A stretch of DNA of 64,000 nucleotides, from positions 186,001 through 250,000 of the forward strand of contig NZ_BPRE01000004.1 of assembly GCF_022179765.1 (NCBI RefSeq), in the 5' to 3' direction. Under the pieces are notes generated by a model. It was not told where the DNA came from. It searched no databases and saw nothing but the letters and a program-made list of their open reading frames with translations. Origin of the DNA: Methylorubrum suomiense. GTDB lineage: Bacteria > Pseudomonadota > Alphaproteobacteria > Rhizobiales > Beijerinckiaceae. This document shows positions 55,701 to 64,000 of this stretch, one piece after another (positions within the stretch are counted from its first letter, which is position 1; each line of letters opens with the position of its first letter). A program made the translations under genes and the position numbers.

Positions 55701-56217
55701 CCCGGTCGACCACGGGCACGCCGAGGCTTACAGGACCATCGCGGACGAGATGCTGCGGTTCCTCCTCGGCCTGCGTGACGAGGAAGGCAGGCTGCCTCCC
55801 GAGGCCTTGAGCCTGGCCGTTGCGGGAGGAAGCGTCCTTTCCAGGGCGCACGACGTGGTCCGCAACGCGGACGGACGCCTCGTCGTGCGCCGCGTCGCGA
55901 CGAGGAAGGCACCGTCGGCGCTGCTGAAGGAGATCGAGTACATCGTCCTGGATGCCGCGGCGGAGGTGACGTTCGGCGAACCCGTTGTGGTCGAGGCGGT
56001 GCATCTCACCGGCGGCAGCCGGCAACCGGTGGAGATCCCGCCGAAGAAGCGGGACGAGCTTCGTGCCGCCGTCGTCGCTCACATGTCCGGCATCGGGGCG
56101 GGACTGTTCGCCCCGAGCGTGGGATCCCGCTGCCCGCGCTGCCCGCATCACTTCGCCTGCCCCGGCCTTCCCGGCGGCTCGGCGGTGGTGCGGCGACCCC
56201 TGGCGTGGGGCCGGTAG
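52786..56217 (+). CDS. ImmA/IrrE metallopeptidase - UvrD-type helicase - degenerate RecB/AddB-like nuclease fusion
   Basis: An 1143-residue protein from a GTG at 52786. Residues 1-180: ImmA/IrrE zinc peptidase with HELGH at 84-88 and the downstream Glu motif EVQADLFARELVLP (about 128-141). Residues 200-870: superfamily 1A helicase with Walker A AGPGTGKT (214-221), DEYQD (425-429), GDARQSIYRFRGA, NYRSRKEI and MTIHACKGLEF. Residues 900-1127: a RecB/AddB-type PD-(D/E)XK-like region opening DSYGKCGLRFLYTYLLGL and closing with the cluster C1116-x2-C1119-x5-C1125. The nuclease motif that should read like DyK appears as VRRVATRK, so catalysis is probably lost while an Fe-S or zinc cluster remains. 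It is coupled to the HTH gene. Likely a DNA-sensing peptidase (inference). Confidence 0.88.
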   Translation: MDPIEAGRKQAARIHAEMVAEGADPWQPFDLAVRAIEGHGLWHQPVHAGDVSLNGGRARLDPKSKGILYGETGTPGGDALLLGHELGHVVMHGGTAPVVTTHTDPSRSSESGSAVERLADYGRGERREVQADLFARELVLPRAVARRHHQDGMSVADIAGRLGICPDVVTQQLLDALLLPVVPDAAPAPAATMRPDPSQDAAVAHRGGPYLLQAGPGTGKTRTLVRRIESLVDEGIDPNGILVLTFSNKAAAELMDRLALSRPEAAASVWTGTFHAFGLDVIRRFHERLGRSASPKLVDKPTAITMLEGVLASLPLAHYRDLWDPVQDLSNILSAISRAKDELVDHVRYRELADAMQRAATDDATRLRAARAHEEAIVYEAYERLLSEADALDFGDLVMRPVRLAAEHPDVAKALSLRHRHLLVDEYQDVNLATVRLIRALAADEGERLWVVGDARQSIYRFRGATSASMAAFRAHYPGATLGALDVNYRSRKEIIDTFTSFAASVDAFRPLGALGLAPDRGASGLKPVLHDAGTPDDEVALVAASAAQAKAAGVDYREQAVLCTTNDRLAEFAAGLIARDVPVLYLGPLFERPEVKELLCLLALFHDPRAATLVRVATMPGFEMELGDVAAVAAHLRDASGPPLDWLAAADAIPGLGPSATAPLRRLREVCGGFADRTPPWRIASALVLDRLGIGRRIAASGTLPERMAGIAIWQFLNFLRSLPVEGQFPTFEALRRIKRLVVLGEEKSLRHVPDAALELDAVRIMTIHACKGLEFQLVHAPGMIKTGLPRTAKPPPCPPPDALIEGSDGLTGPQACLTGHEEQEACLFFVLLSRARDDLRLYRSTMMAGGTKKRNPSDYNARIAATLGRPPALVRLPSPPPPSGPAAVPITWETPFALDHQHLDSYGKCGLRFLYTYLLGLGGRRDETPYMRMHNAVAETVRWLDRNFDAGRAEPEGFGEAFAAAWTEHGPVDHGHAEAYRTIADEMLRFLLGLRDEEGRLPPEALSLAVAGGSVLSRAHDVVRNADGRLVVRRVATRKAPSALLKEIEYIVLDAAAEVTFGEPVVVEAVHLTGGSRQPVEIPPKKRDELRAAVVAHMSGIGAGLFAPSVGSRCPRCPHHFACPGLPGGSAVVRRPLAWGR

Positions 56218-56361
56218 CGCGGCCCGGAGCCCCTAACAGACTGCTCGGCCCGCGGCCGAAAAAAACTTGGCCCGGCCGTTTCCGGCTTGGCCGGCCCCTT
56301 TCGATCAACCCCTCGACGGGCCGGGAAGGATGGCTTCCCGGGATGATCGAAAGGCAACGGG

Positions 56362-57075
56362 ATGAACACCAACGAGAACCACGGCCACCACGACGACGAC
56401 GCCCCCCGCACGGACGAGGACGGCGTCCGCGCGGTCAAGGTCTACGGCTTCCGCATCGACAAGAAGAGCTACGAGAACCCGCTGCCGGACCTCACCGGCC
56501 GAGACCTGCTCGTTATCGCGGGCAAGGCGCACCCGGATCGCTGGAAGATTTTCCAGAAGGTCGGCGCCCAGTTGAAGCGCATCGGCCTCGACGAGGTCGT
56601 GCACGTGAGCGACAGCGGCGAGGAGCGCTTCGTCACCCTGCCGCTCGACCAGACGGAGGGGGAGCAGCCGCTCCCCCGCCGCCGGGATTTCGCGCTTCCC
56701 GAAGGCGACGAGGAGACGCTCGACGCGGCCGGCCACCGCTGGGAGGCGATCCAGGAGGCGGGCGCCACCCGCGTCGTCGTCCGCGACTATCCCGTCCGCA
56801 CCGGGTACGCCCCGGCCAAGGCGGACCTGATGCTGCGCCTGCTGCCGGGGTATCCCTCGACTCAGATCGACATGTTCTACTTCCACCCCCCGCTCGCCCG
56901 GGCCGACGGGGTTCCGATCCGCGCCCTGGTCGGGGACACCTTCGAGGGCAAGCACTGGCAGGGTTGGTCGCGTCACCGCACCGGCGAGAACCCCTGGCGC
57001 CCGGACGTCGACGACATCGGCACGCACCTCGCGCTGGTTGAGCATTGCCTCGCCAAGGAAGTGGGGGCCGCCTGA
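56362..57075 (+). CDS. Ubiquitin-like (multiubiquitin) domain fused to prokaryotic E2 family E
   Basis: A 237-residue protein. After a His/Asp-rich lead, residues 23-95 form a beta-grasp Ubl of the multiubiquitin type (VKVYGFRIDKKSYENPLPDLTGRDLLVIAGKAHPD). Residues 105-232 match prokaryotic E2 family E: LMLRLLPGYPSTQIDMFYFHPPL, then GKHWQGWSRHR and W-R-P-D-V-D-D-I-G-THLALVEH. No cysteine lies where an E2 nucleophile belongs; the only one is C229. The serine of GWSRH (S203, next to H205) is the candidate nucleophile. No di-glycine end is visible between Ubl and E2. AAAGGCAACGGG precedes the ATG. It is 1 base from the next gene. Confidence 0.85.
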   Translation: MNTNENHGHHDDDAPRTDEDGVRAVKVYGFRIDKKSYENPLPDLTGRDLLVIAGKAHPDRWKIFQKVGAQLKRIGLDEVVHVSDSGEERFVTLPLDQTEGEQPLPRRRDFALPEGDEETLDAAGHRWEAIQEAGATRVVVRDYPVRTGYAPAKADLMLRLLPGYPSTQIDMFYFHPPLARADGVPIRALVGDTFEGKHWQGWSRHRTGENPWRPDVDDIGTHLALVEHCLAKEVGAA

Positions 57076-57076
57076 C

Positions 57077-58471
57077 ATGCGCACCACCCTCGCCCTGACC
57101 GGCGCGCAACACGCCGCGCTTTGCGCCCACCTCTTCCCCGGCGACGGCCGCGAGGCGGTCGCCCTGATGCTCTGCGGGCGCGCCGTCTCGCCCGGACGGA
57201 CGAAATTCGTCGTGAACCGGATCGTCCCGATCCCGCACCATGCCTGCGAGCGCACCGACAGGCGCGTGACTTGGCCGACCGCCTACCTGGAGCCCCTGCT
57301 CGCGGAGGCGGCGAAGCGCGGCATGGCCGTGGCCAAGGTCCACAGCCATCCGGGCGGCGACCTGCGCTTCAGCGAGGTGGACGACGCCGCGGATGCCGAC
57401 CTGTTCGGCGGGGTCCATGCCTGGGTCGACGACGGCCAGCCGCACCTCAGCGCGGTGATGGTCCCGGACGGGACGATGATCGCCCGGGCCCATGGCGAGG
57501 ACGGCACGCACGCGCCGCTCGACCACGTCGGCGTCGTCGGCGATGACCTCCGCTTCCACCGGCCCCCCGTTCACGCTGCCCAGGCCGTTCCCGAGTTCGC
57601 GCGGCGGCACGCCCAAGCCTTCGGACGCGCGACGTTCGAGGCGATGCGGCACCTCCGCGTCGGGGTCGTGGGGTGCTCCGGGACCGGCGGTCCGGTCGTC
57701 GACCAGATCGCCCGCCTCGGCGTCGGCGAGATCGTGCTGGTCGACCCCGACCTGGTCGAGGACAAGAACCTCAACCGCATCGTCAACACGACGCTCGCCG
57801 ACGTGGGTCGGCCGAAGGTGGAGGTTCTGGCGGCCTTCGTCGAACGCCTCGGGCTCGGTGCGAGGGTGGAGGCCTTTCCCTGCGACCTGTCCCGACCGGA
57901 CGCGCTCAGGGCCGTTTCGACCTGCGACGTCGTGTTCGGGTGCATGGACGGGGTCGAGGGCCGCGACCTGCTGAATCGCCTCGCGACGTTCTACGTCCTG
58001 GCCTACCTGGACATCGGGGTGATGCTCGACGCCGATGGCGAGGGTGGCATCGACCAGATCTGCGGGTCGGTCCACTACCTGCAGCCGGGGCGCTCCAGCC
58101 TCCGGGGGCGCGGTCTCTACACGGACGGGATGCTTGAGGCCGAAAGTTTGAGGAGGCAGGACCCCGCGGCCTACGAGGACCGCCTCGCGCGCGGCTACAT
58201 CCGCGGCGTGCCGCAGGAGCGGCCGGCCGTGGGTGCGGTGAACGGCCTGTTCTCCAGCCTCGCGGTGGTCGAGTTGCTGCTGAGGCTGCATCCGTCGCGG
58301 CTCGACCCGAACGGCGATTTCGCCGTCCAGACCCTAAGCCTGACGGCCGGGTTCTGGCAGTTCGCGCCGGAAGAGGGCACGGACGACGCGCTCGCGCGAT
58401 ACCTCGGTCGAGGCGACATGAGGCCGTTCCTGAACCGACCGCATCTCGACATGCTCATGAGGGCGGCGTGA
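57077..58471 (+). CDS. JAB/JAMM deubiquitinase-like domain fused to E1-like (ThiF) activating enzyme
   Basis: A 464-residue protein. Residues 1-150 are a JAB domain with a complete JAMM set: E26, then H89-x-H91-x7-S99-x2-D102 (KVHSHPGGDLRFSEVDD). Residues 190-440 are an E1/ThiF fold: VGVVGCSGTGGP (nucleotide loop at 199-206), D223, KNLNR (R234), RPK (K247) and GCMDGVEGRD (D291). Where canonical E1s carry the catalytic cysteine the sequence reads YLQPGRSSLRGRG (about 335-346), so S340 or S341 replaces it. Adenylation chemistry looks intact while thioester formation does not; this fits an oxyester pathway. Start ATG 57077, directly after the E2 gene. Confidence 0.88.
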   Translation: MRTTLALTGAQHAALCAHLFPGDGREAVALMLCGRAVSPGRTKFVVNRIVPIPHHACERTDRRVTWPTAYLEPLLAEAAKRGMAVAKVHSHPGGDLRFSEVDDAADADLFGGVHAWVDDGQPHLSAVMVPDGTMIARAHGEDGTHAPLDHVGVVGDDLRFHRPPVHAAQAVPEFARRHAQAFGRATFEAMRHLRVGVVGCSGTGGPVVDQIARLGVGEIVLVDPDLVEDKNLNRIVNTTLADVGRPKVEVLAAFVERLGLGARVEAFPCDLSRPDALRAVSTCDVVFGCMDGVEGRDLLNRLATFYVLAYLDIGVMLDADGEGGIDQICGSVHYLQPGRSSLRGRGLYTDGMLEAESLRRQDPAAYEDRLARGYIRGVPQERPAVGAVNGLFSSLAVVELLLRLHPSRLDPNGDFAVQTLSLTAGFWQFAPEEGTDDALARYLGRGDMRPFLNRPHLDMLMRAA

Positions 58472-58809
58472 TGGCGGGACTTCCCGTTACGCTGCTCCGG
58501 GCGTCCCTGTCCTGGGTCGCCCGCCGCCTCGGGCGTCACACCGTGGATTTCGTCGACGAGGAGCCCGATACGCCCGCGCCTCGCACGGTCTACGTCGTGG
58601 GTGAGGATGGCCATCAGTGGTTCGCGGCCTTCGGGTGCCCGTGCGGCTGCGGCGAGACGATCAAGCTCTCGCTCGTTCCCGGCGACCGGCCGGGCTGGCG
58701 CATCCGCCGACACTGGGACGGGACCGCGTCGCTGACGCCGAGCGTCTGGCGTCAAGTGGGATGCCAGAGTCACTTCTGGCTGAGGAAGGGCCGGACCGAC
58801 TGGTGCTGA
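58471..58809 (+). CDS. DUF6527 (BubE-type) zinc-binding protein of ubiquitin-like operons
   Basis: A 112-residue protein whose ATG overlaps the E1 stop by one base. The core is YVVGEDGHQWFAAFGCPCGCGETIKLSL with C56, C58, C60, then WRQVGCQSHFWLRKGRTDWC with C98, H101 and a C-terminal C112, a pattern for one metal site. DUF6527 proteins recur in bacterial ubiquitin-like conjugation operons; from memory the family is also called BubE and may act as a peptidase, which I could not check. Its place ends the operon. Confidence 0.8.
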   Translation: MAGLPVTLLRASLSWVARRLGRHTVDFVDEEPDTPAPRTVYVVGEDGHQWFAAFGCPCGCGETIKLSLVPGDRPGWRIRRHWDGTASLTPSVWRQVGCQSHFWLRKGRTDWC

Positions 58810-59184
58810 CCGCCTTCGCCCGCCGCGGCGCCGGTTCCGCCGACGCCGAACCTGTCGCCTCCGGAGCGGGGAGGATTCCGCCGCGGTGAACGGAGGTGAG
58901 GTCGACCCGGAGCTAGGTCGCCGCTGGCCGGACTGGGGTGAATTCCGGACATGGGGCCGTTCAGGAGGCCCTCGTTGCGACGAACGGTGCCGCTTGGAGG
59001 CCGTTGCCTCGGCCATATCACGCCGGAAAAATTGACCGGCGGAGGGATGTCGCTTCCATCGTTGCGGTCCGGACCAAGCCGAGGGCCGGATAAGCGCCGC
59101 CCGCCCGAACGCGTGATCCCCGGCCGTCGGCGGCAGGACGAACTCTGAACGGGGCGGCGCACGTGCGCCGCCCCGTCGAAGCCG
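58810..59184. other. Intergenic region after the conjugation operon
   Basis: About 375 bases between the DUF6527 gene and a convergent gene. No gene, tRNA or repeat recognised, and no clear terminator. Confidence 0.4.
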
Positions 59185-59664
59185 TTAGGCCAGGGCAGCG
59201 GCCCACTTCGTAGGATCGGGTGACTTGTTCTTGTAGATCGTCCCGCCGAAATCCACGTGAAGCTCGGCCCACGCCCCGCCAGCCTGGCGCGCGAGAACTT
59301 CGAAGTGCTTCGGCTTGCGGCGAAGGTCCCCCGACGGGGTCCAGCCCGCGGCCTTCACCGCCTCCAGCACGCGCGATGGGTCGGCCGGCATGTCCGGTCG
59401 CTTATCGCCAGGCGGGTGACAAGGCTTCTTATGCTGGATGTGCACGGGTTCCCGGCTCTCGGCTGCGATCCGCGTCACCTTGATCTCGGACGGGCGACGC
59501 TCGCCCTCGATGTCCACATGCAGGCCCGCCACGAGCGGGAAGGCCTCCGCTCCCTTAGGGCCGAGATCGGCCAGATGCGTCCCGCCGCCGGCCTCCACCG
59601 TGAAGCGATGGGCAAAAACGTGCTGAATGACCCCCGAGAGGGCCGTCGTGTCGTGGTGCGGCAT
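59185..59664 (-). CDS. Hypothetical protein next to the metal-resistance cluster
   Basis: A 159-residue protein starting MPHHDTTALSGVIQHVFAHR with GGAGAAGATC before the ATG. N-terminal half: FTVEAGGGTHLADLGPKGAEAFPLVAGLHVDIEGERRPSEIKVTRI, a short beta-rich domain that reads like an OB or barrel. C-terminal half (DPSRVLEAVKAAGWTPSGDLRRKPKHFEVLARQAGGAWAELHVDFGG) looks alpha/beta. No family is recognised. It is in the same direction as the copper genes but separated from them. Confidence 0.6.
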   Translation of the reverse strand: MPHHDTTALSGVIQHVFAHRFTVEAGGGTHLADLGPKGAEAFPLVAGLHVDIEGERRPSEIKVTRIAAESREPVHIQHKKPCHPPGDKRPDMPADPSRVLEAVKAAGWTPSGDLRRKPKHFEVLARQAGGAWAELHVDFGGTIYKNKSPDPTKWAAALA

Positions 59665-59891
59665 GATCTTCTCCGTAGGGCGCCCATCCGCAGGCGCGGC
59701 CCGTCAGGTGGCCTGGCCTCACACGCCGTTCAAGATTGACCCCGGCCGGTGCGAGCGAGGGGACGATCACCTTTCTGTGCTTCGTCCCGAGGCCGCGGGG
59801 GCCCGTGCGCGGCTCACATGCCGGGTCTGCGGACCCATGGTGCTGCCGCGATCATGCTCACGCGCAGACCCTGCTCGGCCGACACGTAGCC

Positions 59892-62291
<2,400 letters not shown>

Positions 62292-62439
62292 GACCTGGCT
62301 CCCGTGGGTTCGCATCGCCTTCGGTCACCGGCTTCCGGTGACGGGAAGCAGGCCGAGGCTGTCCAAGGACGTCGAACAGGTGACGGGGACGGCGGGCGTC
62401 CCCGTCGGGATGGGTGCCCCGGATCGGGGCGCGGCCGAC

Positions 62440-62817
62440 CTACTTGGCGTGCTGCTTCAGCCACGCCTCCATCTCGCCGATCTCCTTCTCCTGGTCGTCG
62501 ATGATCTTCTGGGCCATAGCCTTGGTGGACGGGTCCTTGGCGTGCTTCAGGGCAACCCTGGCCATCGCGACCGCGCCCTTGTGGTGCGGAATCATGTGGG
62601 TGCGGAAATCGACGTCCGGGTTGCCGGTGTAAGCGACGGCCATGTCCTTCATCATGGCCATGTCGGCGGCCTTGAAGTCCTTGGTCGAGGCGTCGTCCTT
62701 CGGGTCCGGCTTCATGGAGGACATCGAACCGTGGTCCTTCATGTCCTGCGCGTGGGCGGTACCGGCCAAACCGAGACCGAGAATGGCGGCGATGGCGAGC
62801 GTGTTCGGGATTTTCAT
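62440..62817 (-). CDS. DUF305 periplasmic protein
   Basis: A 125-residue protein with a signal peptide (MKIPNTLAIAAILGLGLAGT) and the DUF305 core: DFKAADMAMMKDMAVAYTGNPDVDFRTHMIPHHKGAVAMARVALKHAKDP. The Met- and His-rich helices (MIPHH) suggest copper or silver binding, in line with the neighbouring ATPase. DUF305 genes are typical of copper-resistance islands. Confidence 0.9.
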   Translation of the reverse strand: MKIPNTLAIAAILGLGLAGTAHAQDMKDHGSMSSMKPDPKDDASTKDFKAADMAMMKDMAVAYTGNPDVDFRTHMIPHHKGAVAMARVALKHAKDPSTKAMAQKIIDDQEKEIGEMEAWLKQHAK

Positions 62818-62908
62818 GGTCGTTACCTTTTTCGATGGCGTGGGATGCCGTCGCGCCGGAACGGACGTCCGCTCCGGCGCGACGGGGCGTCGTGAGGCGC
62901 GGCGGCGT

Positions 62909-63151
62909 TCAGTGACCGTGGGGAGGCTTGGTGGCCGTTCCGTCGGAACGTCCGTGGTCCATCCGCTCGCCGGACTTCGCGGGGGCCGTGTCCCCGAGAC
63001 GCATGTCGTGGGCAGGCCCTCCCGCCGTGCCGCCGCGGCTCGGCGTGGGCTGCGTCTGCTGCTCGGCGTTCGCGTTGCCCTGGTCGTCGGCGAAGGCGGG
63101 CGATGCCGCACCGAAGGCCATCAGAAGGGTGGCGAGAGCGGCGATTTTCAT
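62909..63151 (-). CDS. Small exported protein of the metal cluster
   Basis: An 80-residue protein: signal peptide MKIAALATLLMAFGAASPAF then a low-complexity hydrophilic chain with His/Met near the end (AHDMRLGDTAPAKSGERMDH ... KPPHGH). The ATG at 63151 follows GGAGTTCACCAC. No domain is recognised; histidines and methionines suggest a periplasmic metal-binding role (inference). Confidence 0.65.
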   Translation of the reverse strand: MKIAALATLLMAFGAASPAFADDQGNANAEQQTQPTPSRGGTAGGPAHDMRLGDTAPAKSGERMDHGRSDGTATKPPHGH

Positions 63152-63310
63152 GTGGTGAACTCCTTGGCTCATTGAGGTTGGCCGGTCGCCGGCGTGCAGC
63201 TCGTCGACCGATGGCTCCGGCACGGGCACCCGCCTCGGGCGGCTCCCCCTGCATCCCTGCGTGGGATCTTCAGGCCCCCTTCCGGTCGCGCTCGCGACAG
63301 GGGGCGATGT

Positions 63311-63676
63311 TCAGTCGAACTTGCCGCTGGCCGTGGCACCGTCGGGCGCGGTGAGCTGCACGGCGCCCTTCGGGCTGTCCCCGAGCGCCACCGGGGCCGT
63401 CCCTGTCAGTCGGTTGCCGTCGGCCGGCTGCAGGGGGACCCGGGTCGGCTTGCCGCCGACGACGAGGATGGCCGTGCCCTTGAAGCCCGTGGCCGGCACC
63501 GGCTTCTGGCCGCCGTCCGACAGGAAGACGTCGACGGTCTCGCCCTTGGTAGCGAGCTCGACGTGGAACTTCCCGGCGTCGGCTACCCGGCCGCCGTGCT
63601 GGCCGGCGCTTTCGTGGGCGTACGCCGCGGTCGCCGCCATCAGGCCGGCGACGAGGGTCAGTCTGTGCAGGATCAT
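63311..63676 (-). CDS. Periplasmic protein of the metal-resistance cluster
   Basis: A 121-residue protein with a signal peptide (MILHRLTLVAGLMAATAAYA) followed by HESAGQHGGRVADAGKFHVELATKGETVDVFLSDGGQKPVPATGFKGTAILVVGGKPTRVPLQP, a beta-rich domain. The HESAGQHGG start resembles the metal-site segment found near CusB-type adaptors. It sits directly downstream of the CusA-type gene, 18 bases away, so it is probably in that transcript. Function is unassigned. Confidence 0.75.
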   Translation of the reverse strand: MILHRLTLVAGLMAATAAYAHESAGQHGGRVADAGKFHVELATKGETVDVFLSDGGQKPVPATGFKGTAILVVGGKPTRVPLQPADGNRLTGTAPVALGDSPKGAVQLTAPDGATASGKFD

Positions 63677-63694
63677 GCTGGTTCTCCTCGGGGG

Positions 63695-64000
63695 TCAGTA
63701 GGCCTCGGCCGGGCGCGGTCGCGCGCCGTCCGGGGACGGGTCGGCCGGCGCCTCGGCGTGCAGGGCGTGCAGCCGCTCCAGCGGCTTGCGGCCGAAGCGC
63801 AGGAACAGGACGGGGGTCAGGAAGGTGTCGAGCAGCGTCGCGCTGACGAGGCCGCCGAAGATCGTCACCGCCACCGGGTGCAGGATCTCCTTGCCCGGGC
63901 TCGCGGCGTCGTAGAGCAGCGGCACCAGCGCCACGCCCGCCGAGAGCGCCGTCATCAGCACCGGGGTCAGCCGCTCCAGGCTGCCGCGCACCACGAGGTC
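63695..64000 (-). CDS. CusA/CzcA-type RND efflux pump, C-terminal part (5' end outside window)
   Basis: The minus-strand frame is open to the right edge. It covers the last 100 or so residues of a heavy-metal RND transporter: DLVVRGSLERLTPVLMTALSAGVALVPLL, then HPVAVTIFGGLVSATLLDTFLTPVLFLRFG, the final helices of the family, and a Pro/Ala-rich tail. It would export Cu/Ag or Co/Zn/Cd across both membranes with a CusB adaptor and CusC channel. Confidence 0.88.
   Translation of the reverse strand, partial: DLVVRGSLERLTPVLMTALSAGVALVPLLYDAASPGKEILHPVAVTIFGGLVSATLLDTFLTPVLFLRFGRKPLERLHALHAEAPADPSPDGARPRPAEAY

Noticed and set aside
59185..59664. Protein near the conjugation operon considered as a free ubiquitin-like protein
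   Set aside because: It is on the opposite strand, has no C-terminal glycine and no beta-grasp signature.

Overview
The window looks like chromosome of a pink-pigmented, high-GC alphaproteobacterium of the Methylobacterium/Methylorubrum type. Evidence: a magnesium-chelatase/carotenoid cluster (bchD-bchO-crtI-crtB) with a PpsR/CrtJ-type operator, Rhizobiales-style housekeeping operons, a haem-uptake locus, and several small proteins of Methylobacterium type. The genus is inferred from gene content; no database was searched.

Layout. 0-2.5 kb: epmB-epmA (minus) facing efp (plus), the whole EF-P lysine modification set. 2.7-5 kb: DUF1624 membrane protein, double cold-shock protein, secreted DUF192 protein. 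5-10.5 kb: bchD, bchO, crtI, crtB and a coupled 47-residue membrane peptide. 10.5-16.4 kb: mtnA, DUF2853, DUF1902, serA, serC, trmD. 16.4-19 kb: an exported methyltransferase and a divergent ArsR/desaturase pair that separate trmD from its usual partners. 19-22 kb: rimM, rpsP, chorismate mutase and ffh (minus). 22-28.9 kb: a coiled-coil protein, a 22-codon ORF with a perfect Shine-Dalgarno sequence, a Rieske protein, tRNA-Phe, yacG-maf and a DUF3325/PepSY/DUF3649 iron-uptake operon. 29-38 kb: PsiF protein, tRNA-Glu, ketopantoate reductase, rsmB, a Tat-exported esterase and guaA, with an AT-rich gap near 33.1-33.4 kb. 38-43.9 kb: haem uptake (TonB receptor, HemS-like protein, ChaN-like protein) and an ABC transporter gene broken by an in-frame TGA.

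From about 44 kb to the right edge the window reads as an acquired island: a tyrosine recombinase, several orphan genes with long gaps between them, then two notable blocks. Block one (51.4-56.2 kb) has three overlapping genes: a sigma-like factor, a small helix-turn-helix protein, and a 1143-residue fusion of an ImmA/IrrE metallopeptidase, a UvrD-type helicase and a degenerate RecB/AddB-like nuclease domain with a Cys cluster. Block two (56.4-58.8 kb) is a compact ubiquitin-like conjugation operon: Ubl-E2 fusion, JAB (JAMM)-E1 fusion and DUF6527 (BubE-type) protein. Both the E1 and the E2 have serine where canonical enzymes use cysteine, which fits a non-canonical oxyester-type pathway. I propose that the two blocks form one inducible, probably antiviral, system in which the helicase-peptidase senses abnormal DNA and inactivates the HTH protein to release the sigma factor. 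That regulatory link is inference. The right end (59.9-64 kb) is a copper/heavy-metal resistance cluster: P1B ATPase, DUF305 protein, small periplasmic proteins and the end of a CusA-type RND pump.
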